Of a stretch of DNA of 64,000 bases, positions 54,601 to 64,000 are shown piece by piece. Every line of letters starts with the position of its first letter. Position 1 is the first letter of the stretch. The stretch covers positions 496,001 to 560,000 of the forward strand of contig QEYB01000003.1 of assembly GCA_017562135.1 (NCBI GenBank), given 5' to 3'. The notes beneath the pieces are model-generated. The model had not been told where the DNA came from. It did not search any database and saw only the letters and a program-made list of their open reading frames with translations. The position numbers and the translations under genes were made by a program. The DNA is from Dipylidium caninum. Its lineage: Eukaryota; Platyhelminthes; Cestoda; Cyclophyllidea; Dipylidiidae.

Positions 54601-55035
54601 TTCCCACTAATTCTGCTATTTGTTCTTCTCCACTAGTCGATTTGGCCAAGTCTTATGGCAGACCATTCGACCCAAAGGCACCACTGGATGATTGGGGCCA
54701 GAAGGAAAAGGAGCAGTTTCTGAAGCACCGCGACAAGAATGGAGATAAGCGCATGGACCGCCAGGAGGTCGGCGAGTGGATCATGCCCACCGACTATGAT
54801 CCTGTCGAGGCAGAGGCCAAACATCTCATTTACCATGCTGACGACGACAAGGTACTTCTAAAGCACTGCTTGTTTCACGCTGACAATGGAGCATTTACGG
54901 TGGTTAATTAATGCCCTTTTTGTAAAATTTCAGGATGGAAAGCTGCAGGAGAAGGAAGTTTTGGATCACCATACACTGTTTGTGGGCAGTCAGGCTCTTA
55001 ACTATGGGCGTCCATTGGGACATGAGGAACTATAA
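51651..55035 (+). CDS. CALU: Calumenin/reticulocalbin-type ER calcium-binding protein
   Basis: Seven exons: 51651-51722, 51757-51893, 51927-52120, 53700-53869, 54138-54198, 54637-54851 and 54934-55035, giving 316 residues (human calumenin 315). Phases agree throughout, and the first two introns are 34 and 33 nt. The N-terminus is a signal peptide (MWSVFCVLLLSSVFGQA). Conserved FDHEAFLG precedes six EF-hands of the CREC family. Loop 1 starts at Asp77 (DQDGDKAVSETE). Loop 2 (NANKNEPLAWRD) is degenerate. Loops 3 (DMNFDNKLSLDE), 4 (DTDHDGYISVEE), 5 (DKNGDKRMDRQE) and 6 (DDDKDGKLQEKE, split by the last intron) look able to bind calcium. The C-terminus HEEL resembles an ER retrieval signal. CREC proteins buffer calcium and assist folding in the secretory pathway. 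Calumenin and reticulocalbin cannot be separated from the sequence alone. Confidence 0.93.
52121..53699 (+). other. Calumenin-type gene intron 3
   Basis: AT-rich 1.6-kb intron joining phase-1 exons. It includes a denser patch at 53161-53345 with a 7-bp stem hairpin (ACGTGGC, loop ACAG, GCCACGT at 53178-53195), perhaps part of a dispersed repeat. No ORF of interest. Confidence 0.5.
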
Positions 55036-56109
55036 ATTTTTCACCACATCTCCGTGAGCTGTTATTGCATTGCTATTGTGAGGCCGTCATAGTAATTGTC
55101 GTAACGAACTCTCTGTCAGCCCTCTTTTTTATTCGGTTAAGTTGAGTGTTTCGGTTCGAAAAGGTCATGTTTAACTTTTTTTACGTATAATCCACCAAGT
55201 TTACTGCAAATTCGGAGGTTGTGTGGCTCTGCCTACCCGTGGAGCTTGATGCACTTACCGATTAAGCGTACCGTGGGTAGTATTTTTTTAAGTGAATCGT
55301 TGAATTTTCGTAATAATGACAACCTTCGACGGTGGCGGGAACCTTGCTTGTAGCCATAGCAAAGTGCCCCGGAATCAGCTGCACTATCCGCTTACGAGCA
55401 GATGGAGCGTGTCGGTTGCACGGGTTGAGACAGAGTGATGCGGGTTGGGAGACCGAGATTACGTTGAGCCGATTTAAGTGCTGTTTGTACGAGAAGCTTT
55501 AAGTTAGGAGCTGATTTTTAGAACGTTGACATCTAATCGCAAGTCCCACCTGACCGTAGCTACTGGGACCGGGTGAGGAGCCTTCGCTCCCCTTAAATGT
55601 GGTGAGCGGGAGCGAGGAAGTAGGGTCTGGCGGTCGGAGAGGTCCAGTCTCTCAACCCGGGGGTTAGCGGGAGTGGGGGGGTCAGCTCGGGGGGTACGCT
55701 GCGTGATCGTCTGGGAAAATGAGTGGGAAACTACTTTTTGTCCGCTTAAAGACTAGAATTTCTGTTGTGCGCTTGAGTTGCCTCTCAAAGGGATGGAAGT
55801 GTTTGCTGAGGCCTGCCTGATGCATCGTTCAAGAGGTTCCTCCTTTCGTTGTGCGAGAACGCCGTTTCGGGGCGGAAGAGCCTCCACCCAACCACCTGGG
55901 ACACGTCCGCGCCGTCGGCTTCATTCTAACGTCTACCTGAAGGCTCTGTTCATTGTTGGAATAAAACAATACAATTTTCCTTCAATAAAGCTTATTAAAT
56001 AATATAGTTTTCATTGTTATTACTGACTTATTGTCAGTGTGAGGGCCGTTTTTATATATCCCATTCGTGAAAAGGGTCTCGTCTTTCGATGCGATTAAGT
56101 GAACCAGTT
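55036..56109. other. 3' region of the calumenin-type gene
   Basis: No recognisable gene. AATAAA signals occur at 55960-55965 and 55984-55989, over 900 nt past the stop, and would imply a long 3' UTR. A G-rich patch at about 55560-55700 has short imperfect repeats of a GCGGGAG core. Confidence 0.45.
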
Positions 56110-56642
56110 TCAGCCTGATGTCTTTTTTATTCTTGAATCTCTCCCCATCACAAAGTTTTTCAAGGACAGAAACAAGTGATAGTCGGGATATGGTGGGTGC
56201 AACAAAATTTTCCCCGCGGAATGCGGCCTGGCATTATCGTCATGCGGTACGATGCCCTTCCCCCCCCCCCCCCGGGTAGTCGGCCTCTTCGCCCCGACCG
56301 CTGTCTTTGAGTTGTCCAGTCGCTGACACCACTTCTCCGAATTGAGCCTTTCTTTCAGCCTTGAAATGTCATGATGCATCAGTCCTCGAGCATCCCACCG
56401 TGTGCCACATGTTCTCCGGGTTCACAATATGCCCCTTTCCATACGATTTTTTCGCTGGAATTCACTTTCCATCCCCACTTATCATGCAGTTCAAGAGGGT
56501 CTCGATTTTGTTCCCACAGGCGGAGATGTGCCGATGACGACCGCCATTTTATCCTTTGACTACGGTCTGAACTTGTTAGTTGAGCAGAATTAAGCCCTTC
56601 TGCAATCCTCGATGTTGTCGGAAAAGGGTCTTCCTCCTGCAT
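56110..56642 (-). mobile_element. Second decayed mariner-like transposase
   Basis: The minus strand reads RLDNSKTAVGAKRP, a low-complexity insertion, then IVPHDDNARPHSAGK and LHPPYPDYHLFLSLKNF. These correspond to the region before the second catalytic Asp, HDNARPH, and the PPYSPDLAPSDYHLF motif of mariner transposases. The stretch before it (56379-56642, other frame) includes LHDKWGW and CEPGEH, possibly the middle part. A 14-base C run (56260-56273) and frame breaks mark it as dead. Its HDNARPHS and DYHLFLSL differ from the copy at 41.2-42.0 kb, so it probably belongs to another lineage. Confidence 0.75.
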
Positions 56643-58512
56643 GGTCTAAACAACTTCGTTGTCGATCAAATTTGGTCGCCCCGAAAGTGACTTGGTGGGA
56701 AGCTCGAAATAGCCACTTGTTTAAAGTTAATCGAAGCACTTTCTGTATGGCCTATCAGAAACTGTCTTCACCAAACACTTTCACTAAATTTTTACATGCT
56801 TCCGTGGCATTTCTTCCTCCTCGAGATTCGTATGGAGTACAGCTGCGAAAATGAACTTCAGCAGCAGCCATGGGCACGCTATCGCTCCACAGTCAAACAC
56901 AACGTGAATAAACTTTGTTGTAGCTAATTTTCTACGTCAGTACGTATGAATTTGGCGGTAGAAATAGAGAGTCGAAAGTGTATTACGTGTCGAAAATTGT
57001 AGCCATATAGATGGACAGAACTTTCCGGTGGACCTGATACGCAGTGCAGCCGTTCTGCCACTGCCTCTCCACGCGGTTTTCGCGGACTGCCCGGTTCTTC
57101 GCACTCCTCTGACCCCCGCTCGACCATTTCGGGACTCGTCGGCCTCTGCTGTCGCGGGGTCACACGGAGCGCTGTTGTTCCCCACTTCGGCCCCTTAGCA
57201 GCGAACCGCCTCCTGCCCGGGAAGGCAGAGTTTGACGCTGACTTTGTAATTAACTCCCATAGCCCAGCCGGAAAATCCGGCCATGCTGCGTCGGCATCAC
57301 CAACTCGATGGGTGTCGACGACATGTTGAGCCGATGCACTGTTGTGCTGCGTGACAGTGGCATGTCTCGTCCGCTTGTGCCAGCCTTAAGGAGACTTTCC
57401 TCCACGTCAGGTGACTTCTTAAAATTAAATCACAGTAAAATTTTGTACGATTTGGCTAAAAGCAACTGTTTCACGACTTCACAAAATTCTGCGCGCAGTG
57501 GCGCCTTCGCCTTCTTCCCACGTGGGATGACTCCGTGCCTCGACAGGCTGCCCGAAAGTGGGCCGCCTCACTTCTAATTTGGACTACATGCGATTCTCCC
57601 ATCCCAGAGTGTCAAACCAAATGACCAAGGCTCCCCCTGCCTCCCGACCGACCTCGTGGCCAGTGCTCCCTCTCCGTCGACCCGGACAACAAGCGATCCC
57701 TCTTCTATAATTCAACATCAGTGTATTCGAAAACGACATCACAACACGTAAAAGCAAACCCGTCTCCACTTCAGACGCTCCCACATGAGGCACCTACAGA
57801 ATTGAAATGGAAAGACGGTGAAACCCCCTCCTCTGCCGCACCCCATCCTGGCAAGTCTATTTGCTATATATTACGGCCCCGTCTCTTTTGGTGCCACACG
57901 ATGCTGCGACCCCTAAACTCGCCGTCTCGTCCTTTTCTTCTGCCCTTCCATAAAGAAGAATGTCCCCTTGCCACTTAACTTTGGAGCTTGCAATCGCAAC
58001 TCCATCATCTCCCCGCCGCCTCTTGAGGACGGTTTCTCGCCTCGGCGGGAAAGCCGGGAGCAGGGAGGGTTGAAGAAGTAGATAATAAGGAAGAAGAAGG
58101 TGGTGATTGGGATTGGGATGTAGCCTAACTACCTGCCTCTGGGCCTGTCTGGTCAAATGCTACTAGGAAGAGTCGGTTGTTGCTCGAGGCATTTACAAGA
58201 ATCACTCACTCGTACTCACTCCACAACTTCAGTATGGCCGGCGACCGTTGAAGTTTCCACTAGAAAAGAAGACATTTATAGATTAGAAAGACGCCACCCA
58301 CGAAAGGGAATGACCAAAGTAACTCAAGGTCATATCTGCCTCTTCTACAGCTCCTGCCACCATTCGTGTCTGTATGGTGCAAATTCAAGAGAGGTGACAA
58401 CCTCGAACCTGTTTGAGTTTGAGCTACCTGCGGGAGTTGTGTCCTAGGCCCGGTTTGCATTCACCTGGCCGTTAAACGGTCTTTGTAAGGTGGACAGGGC
58501 AGTCAGAGATGC
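56643..58512. other. Intergenic stretch, nothing certain
   Basis: Mixed composition with ORFs up to 99 codons on both strands that resemble nothing known. If the CAP gene has a further 3' exon it should lie here on the minus strand; one acceptor-like site is near 58417 (caaacag), which would add about 20 codons, but there is no support from conservation. Confidence 0.4.
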
Positions 58513-59813
58513 TCACCCCGGGCCGTAGTTGCACACAACGTAGACGGCGTTGAATCCGCCGAAGTTGCATCTGCTCACGCCGCAGCCCACGTGGGTGGTG
58601 TTGGCCCACACCAGCTGAAATGTCAACCAAGCGGGTGGTCAAGTCCGGTGCCCTCGCTCGTCCCAAGCCAAACGGGTCGCGAACAGCCATCACCTCCTCC
58701 TCGGCTGAGGAAGGAATGGCGTCCTCGCTGTCTGAAGAGGTCTCCCAGTCACTTTGTCTCCTCTACGCGAAGCTCAAACAATCGCATTGACGAATGGTGG
58801 TGTGGAAGCTACTTGCGTCATGGGCGGATTCATTGTTCTCGTTGAAAGGGAAGGAAGTAGAATACACGAGGGGCAAGACTTTCGATGTGGGCCGCGCTGA
58901 GCTTTAACTCGGTCTGCCCTTCGTATCTGGTATCTCTCATTTCTCGTTAAACGAAGCATGTGGAAGGACGGAGAGGGGAAAGAAAGAAGGTAGAAAGGGA
59001 GAGAGAGAAGGAGGGATGGAGGGACGCGTACCTGTGTGTAGTGGCCGCAAACACCGGTGCAATAGTTGCTTCGGTAGTTGTAGTCCTTGTGTTCGTTGAA
59101 CCACATTTGGACATTCCTGCGGGAGAGAAGCGAATCACTTTAGGACAGGAGCCTGTCTCTTCATGCAAACACCATGAACCTGGTCCTCAACCCTCTACCG
59201 ACGGCCGCAAGGCCATGAGACCAATTACGCACTCGGCGATGCTGGAAGAGTAGGCGATGTTCTGTCCCACCCAGTCCCACTTGGCTGTTTTGCGCGCCTC
59301 TTTCCCATCGTGCGCGAAATGGCAGGTGTCCGCGTGTCTCTGAGCTGAGGCCTCCAACTCCGTGCTCCATTGCTGAAAGGCAAGGGAAGCAGGCGATGAG
59401 CTTCGGACCCCAACACCTCCACAGTCTTGCGAATATTCACGGAGGAGGCCTATTGACATTTAGAGTACTCATCCCCTTTCGCCGCATGCCTAACTTGCAA
59501 AAGGGAGGTTTTAATGAGGCGGGAAACATACGAGGTCATGAATTTTCGCGGAGGGCGGCTGATCGGGCACCTGCCCTTGAGCCACCCGACGGCGATAATT
59601 ATTCTGGAGGTCGAGTAGTTCCTTCTTCTCCTTCGATAAACTAGGTTGGCTGACTTCTTCAAAATTTTCGTCGTCAATGCCTCCCGTAAGGTTGATGAAG
59701 TAGGAGCCGTCATCGTTGTCCAAACCGGGGCACTTGCAGCACTGCTGGCTCCACCAGGCACGGGCGTGGTAGGTGGAGAGGAGGACGAGCACGAGCATAT
59801 TCGCGGTCTGCAT
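58513..59813 (-). CDS. Secreted CAP/SCP-TAPS (venom allergen-like) protein
   Basis: Four exons on the complement: 59813-59532, 59372-59233, 59116-59032 and 58614-58513, giving 202 residues with phases 0, 2 and 0 agreeing. A signal peptide (MQTANMLVLVLLSTYHARA) precedes an acidic Cys-bearing spacer. The CAP domain has LLDLQNNYRRRV (in place of the usual HNxxR), PPSAKIHDL then QWSTELEASAQRHADTCHF, WVGQNIAYSSSIAE (GQN for the common GEN), the Glu in VQMWFNEHKDY, the CAP1 signature GHYTQLVWANTTHVGCGV and the CAP2 signature YVVCNYGPG. N-glycosylation sites are likely at INLT and ANTT. In parasitic flatworms such proteins (VALs) are typically secreted. The stop TGA (58513-58515) overlaps a good GT donor (58516), so the true C-terminus may lie in a further exon. 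Confidence 0.88.
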
Positions 59814-59858
59814 CTTCTCACCGACTCTCGGTCGTGGCTGTGGGCACTAATGTGGGCA

Positions 59859-59865
59859 TTTTATA
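59859..59865 (-). promoter_or_regulatory. TATA box of the CAP gene
   Basis: TATAAAA on the minus strand, 46 nt before the ATG. It predicts a start site near 59830 and a 5' UTR of about 15-20 nt. A CCAAT box lies 19-25 nt further upstream, at 59884-59888. Confidence 0.6.
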
Positions 59866-59883
59866 CCCTGCCCGACGATTCCG

Positions 59884-59888
59884 ATTGG
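59884..59888 (-). promoter_or_regulatory. CCAAT box of the CAP gene
   Basis: CCAAT on the minus strand (within ccgcggccaatcgg), just upstream of the TATA box of the CAP gene. It is also weakly GC-rich, as many CCAAT contexts are. Confidence 0.4.
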
Positions 59889-60147
59889 CCGCGGATGAGA
59901 CTACACGTGCCTTTGCCCCTATTCCACTCGGAAAATTTGACAAATGGCATTGAATTTCGTTAGTTTTTGCAACACCTTCTGTAGTTTCCTTTCGGCTTCG
60001 ATACGAACGAGCGTCTAAAGCGCGGCTTAATGTTCGACACCCTGGGTTGCACACACCTACTTTCCGTCACAATAACTAGCTAGGTATAAGATTATCTAGA
60101 GGGATTTTCCGAGCCACTCTCCCCAAAAAAGGTCCTTTACTACTCAC

Positions 60148-60457
60148 TTCTTCGACAATGAACACCTCGAGGGTGTCTGTAGGACGCCTGCTTGAACGCT
60201 GCAGTCGACAGGAGTTGCGAAGCCAACTGACGAGGGCCCACGAATCCTCTGCGACCTCCCTCGGCGTAGGTCGCCGTCATTTCTACTCGCTCGGCCGCGA
60301 AGAGGAGTTTTAGCACTTCCTCCACGCAGTAAAACGCTTTACACTCCACATCGTAATTAAGTGAATAGTCCTGGTTGGAATCAGGTCGAGAACAAGCGCG
60401 TGGCGTTAGGCGATTGCGAGGCGCACAGCCACAACATGAGGCGGCGCTCCATGGAAC
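60148..60457 (-). CDS. Probable exon of an unidentified minus-strand gene
   Basis: Bounded by a strong acceptor (cggtctttcctctctcag before 60457) and a strong donor (gtgagt after 60148), and open across 310 nt (phase 0 in, phase 1 out). The translation has a short Cys-rich start (SCCGCAPRN), then a helix-like segment LNYDVECKAFYCVEEVLKLL, FAAERVEMTATYAEGG and a basic end. The composition looks like real protein. I do not recognise the family. Its downstream partner is unclear: the CAP gene starts 335 nt further on, so either a small exon lies between (one starting near 60000 would keep phase) or the CAP gene sits in an intron of this gene. Confidence 0.38.
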
Positions 60458-62600
60458 CTGAGAGAGGAAAGACCGCCTCATCCACGACCACCGAATCATT
60501 GCTTTTGAAAGCAGACGTTTCCACAAATCTCTGCCATTTCACTTGCGTCGAAAAATGAAATAATGACGCCCGACTCCGTACGCGGGACCTTGCCACTGTC
60601 ATTGCGGCCGCTCTGCCTCACGCCGGGTCGAGTGCTCTCAAGGCCGAGGCGGCGGGTTCGTTCCAGTTGCCTTGGCAGTCGCGCCATTGCCGCTGTGGAC
60701 AGGCTCATTAGGCTCAAAAGTCCGCCGTCAGCAACTTGACACATACTAAATTTCACCTCAGAAGGCGCGGTCTAATATGTTCTTAACTGGTAGAGGCGAA
60801 ACTTTCCATCTACACTGCTGCGACGTGTCTCCGGTCCCCCCCGGGCACAACAAAAGCCATCGATAGAATGTCTATCTGTCTATCCGTCGTCTTTCAAGAG
60901 GCAGTGCACAAGTTAATGCGCTTACATCGTATAGAGACGCGTTTCCCATCACTTTACACGATTTGTGAACAAGATGGGACCAAAATGGGCCACAGTTGTT
61001 TCAATCTGAGGAAGCCACTGCGAGCGGTATTTGAGCCCGAGTCGGAGGAGCCGCCGGAATGCCGAGACAGATGGTGCCGTCTGTGGGGCGTCTGCTCTCT
61101 GGGTGGTTCATCTGCCCCACCCGGTGGCGGGAGGGCTTTTATTCGAACCCTTTGACTTGAGTTAATGAATCGCTCGAATTTAAAAAAGCACCACTCCTTC
61201 TTGGCTGCAGGCCATCGCTGCATGTCTACACTCCCCATTCCACTCGTAAATGGCGTCCTTCCCATTGCGGGTTATCTACGCCATAGAAGTGGGGTGTATT
61301 GTTACCTCGGCTAATGTTATGTGGAGAGTTAATGTAGAGCCTTTGGAGGGACCCTGTCATTCGTTTTGCGCGCCGAGAATTAAGTTCTGTCTGAAAGAAG
61401 ATCAAGAAGAGCCGTTGAATGGAGAGCAGAAAACCACTTCACCTTGTCTCACGCTGCGAGAAAGGGAGTCGGTGCCCATGGTTTGGACGCACTTGCAAGT
61501 GATCCACTCATTGTATCGTAGAGCTGCTAGGAGGAAGGGGCGTTCTCCTACGGCAAACGCGTGTTCCGCGCTCGGCGTGTCCACCTCGGAGAACGTCGTC
61601 CACACCGGCACTACTAACGTGTGTTAGTAGCGTGGGGAGCCACGAGGTCGGTCGACGAGTCGCCCGGACGAGGTCTGCTCCACGCGCCTCCCGCCGGCAT
61701 CCACGCCCGCCGCCGGCGAGGCGCTGGGACGCCCCACCGCCCATCAGTTCTCGCGCGCTCCTCCTCCGCCCCTTCGCGCACGGCGTCATTGAGCAGCCAA
61801 TTCAAGCGTGATTCTCCAGGAAATACTCCATTTACGTGGCATTAATTTGAATCCCAGTAATTTCTCATTATTCTAATTTAGCCGAGGCACACTAACTCAA
61901 CTCCCAAGCCACTCTAGGAAACGCTTTCCCGTGAACATCGAGTCCAACACTTAACGGGGACGAGGGAGAAGAAGTGGTGGTTTCTACGGTAGATTTCAGA
62001 GGTGTCACAGACTGGAACACCTCCGTTCTGATTTGTGGCATGCGACTTTGTTGCTTTGAAGTGGGGACAGCCATAATCGACGACACCGCGACCAGCCGCC
62101 GCGCTGTCCATGTAGCCCACGCTCTCTGAGCCAGTAGCCTCCGCCCCTTCCCTTTCCTGAGTCCGCAGGTAGAAATCACGGGCATCGCTTACACCGGGGA
62201 GACGGAGGAGGCGCACCCCGTCACGCACTGCTCATGGCCCAAAACTCAGGTGCCTCATCGGCCGAGAGGGCGAGAGACTTGAGGGCCCAGCGGTGGCAGG
62301 AAGTTGCTGTGCTTCCGTTTCATCCATGGTGTCAATCAACTTTTTTACTCGTCTGCAAATTTGCAGACTGCTAGAGTGGCAGGGCCCAGAGAGAGGCGCC
62401 ATTTATGCTTATGTTGGAAGATGAGTCGTGTAAACCCCAATACCACCTTAAGCAAGGCAAACTTTGCCTCTTACTCGCATAGAAAGTGGATGCTCAGTTC
62501 CTGGCGGTCTGTCTGAAGATGCTCTGCTGTGGCAACCCTCGTTGTCTTCCACTGACGAGGTCCTGTCATTGTGCAGAAGGCTGGAATCGTTTATTTTTCC
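60458..62600 (-). other. Exon-like open segments with splice sites, unidentified
   Basis: Possible minus-strand exons: 61613-61453 (53 codons, including PFLLAALRYNEWITC), joining in frame across a 62-nt intron to 61390-61306, whose acceptor is strong (cttgatcttctttcag) and donor fair (gag|gtaaca); then 61225-60958. Further upstream, 62562-62475 (TSSVEDNEGCHSRASSDRP) ends at a good donor (gtaaga). 62228-61914 is open and contains a possible 36-nt intron (gtaagc...ctcag). None gives a family match, and GC-rich DNA here produces chance ORFs, so this is a set of candidates, not a gene model. Confidence 0.22.
61611..61630. repeat. 8-bp inverted repeat, 4-nt loop
   Basis: CTACTAAC, loop GTGT, GTTAGTAG. 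The minus strand thereby contains TACTAAC followed closely by an AG, at the possible acceptor of the exon-like segment at 61613-61453. Confidence 0.7.
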
Positions 62601-64000
62601 CAGACGAAAGGCGCAAATCGTCATTGTGGTGTCCTCAGTCCAAATAAAATGGGCGGAGGGCGGAGGGGGGGGGGAGGAGACTGAAGCGGAGAATTTTTTG
62701 GGCGACTTCATTCAGCATTTGCCTTTGTGCGTCAGCCTTCCTCTCAGTCTTCCCCGCAGACCAAGACCGCTGAACGCCTCTCGCCATCGAATGCATGACT
62801 GGCCACACTTCAGTCCACCCGCCGCTCTGCGAACATCGAGTCTCGATGCTCGCGGGGTTTTTGGTCACTCCAGGGCGTCGGTTGCCCTTTTTCTACTTCC
62901 TTTGAGGCTCCCTTGTCACAGTGTCAATCTCCTCACAGCACGTTTTCGTCCCCAATAGGGGCGTCTGTGGAGGAGTGTCGACGGCTAGTTTATTTGGACA
63001 TTGACTTAGCGGTTTGTAAATTGCGTATTTCTAAACTATTTGCCAACGTCCCAATGCAAAATCTATTCGACTCGAGGAGCGACCAAAAAACCTAACTGTT
63101 AAAATGCCGCTAAGATGGCATATCTAAACCGATGTGAAATTTATTGGCAGTCCACGAAACGGGCCGAGGCCAATTGCCACTTTTAAGGGAGCACTGAGGG
63201 GTGAAAGCGACTGAACTACTCGTGATGATGAGGGTAATCGCCTTTAAAATGACTTCCCGCTTACTAGGGGGAGCAATGTTCCACGAAGTCAGTACTGGAC
63301 AAATGACAGACCAAATGTCTTCGGAGTTCTACCGGGGCCGCATGTGACGGAGCAAGCGAATGGACAACAACGGAGGCAGGATCCTTATCTGTCTTGACAG
63401 CGAGCACTGCACCCCCCGCTTCCGCGCGGGTGATTCGCTCGAACTCGGCGGCCGGGACGCACGCGCGCCTCCAGTGCCGCGCGGGGGACCGCGGCCCCTC
63501 CTCCGCGCGACCGTGAGCTGCGGGGGGCGGAGGAGCTGGAACGACATGAGATCAGTCCCTCCTTCCAGCTCGCTAATGCATGCAGGTCAAAGTGAAACCA
63601 AACGCGTAGATTTCCCCAAGTGGACCTTGCAACGCCACCCTCCGGCTTCTCACCCTCCAAGTTGTTTTTTTTAGACCATAACTTTCTCCGAGTGATTAAC
63701 TTACCGTCACTTTTTACCAAGTCCGACCGATTTAAGATTGTAATGCGGTGTACTTTTAATTGTAAATTTTTAGTCAAAGGACTGACTGCAACCTGCCGGG
63801 GCAAAGGGTCAAAGTGGAATGTAAAGACGATGCCTAGGCGAGCGGACTGGTTCTGGCACAGACGCGCCCGACCGGACGGGAGGTTTTCTCGTTAACTTCT
63901 TGGACTGCAAGGACACATTCGCGAGCATCGAAGAAAGCAGTCAAGTTTATTCGTTCCTGGGCAAATGCAGCCACAACCGGATTGTCTCAGCAAACTGGAG
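62601..64000. other. Nothing recognised at the window end
   Basis: Contains a G run near 62656-62665 and a CpG-rich patch at 63400-63540 that is open in several frames on both strands, a sign of composition more than coding. A gene running off the window edge on the minus strand is possible. Confidence 0.45.

Overview
The window is animal nuclear DNA: spliced genes separated by long non-coding stretches, introns from 30 nt to over 5 kb, and only decayed transposons. Introns of 30-34 nt inside two conserved genes, a secreted CAP/SCP (venom-allergen-like) gene and mariner relics fit a parasitic flatworm (Platyhelminthes, tapeworm or fluke). That assignment is inference; no species-specific sequence was recognised.

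Layout. 1-9.7 kb: no recognisable gene, some GC-rich patches. 9.7-10.9 kb: minus-strand exons resembling an organic-cation-transporter-type (SLC22-like) membrane protein, possibly decayed. 12.45-12.75 kb: an unrecognised 97-residue ORF. 13.0-14.3 kb (+): a complete five-exon PA2G4/EBP1 gene. 16.5-17.4 kb (+): a small three-exon gene of 86 residues that I do not recognise. 19.2-48.9 kb (+): liprin-alpha (PPFIA) in 19 exons, which fills almost half the window; its introns hold an antisense Polinton/Maverick-like capsid fragment, simple repeats and a decayed mariner. 51.65-55.03 kb (+): a complete seven-exon calumenin/reticulocalbin-type EF-hand protein of the secretory pathway. 56.1-56.6 kb (-): a second decayed mariner. 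58.5-59.8 kb (-): a four-exon secreted CAP-domain protein with a TATA box and a CCAAT box. 60.1-62.6 kb (-): exon-like open segments with usable splice sites that may be an unidentified gene.

The confident genes act in unrelated processes: PA2G4 in growth control and RNA binding, liprin-alpha in presynaptic scaffolding, calumenin in ER calcium buffering, and the CAP protein in secretion, plausibly at the host interface. Nothing suggests an operon-like cluster. Exon limits were read by eye from GT/AG signals, phase continuity and remembered family conservation. The splices of PA2G4, calumenin, the CAP gene and most of liprin keep the reading frame throughout; the liprin exon 13/14 junction and the CAP 3' end are the weak points.
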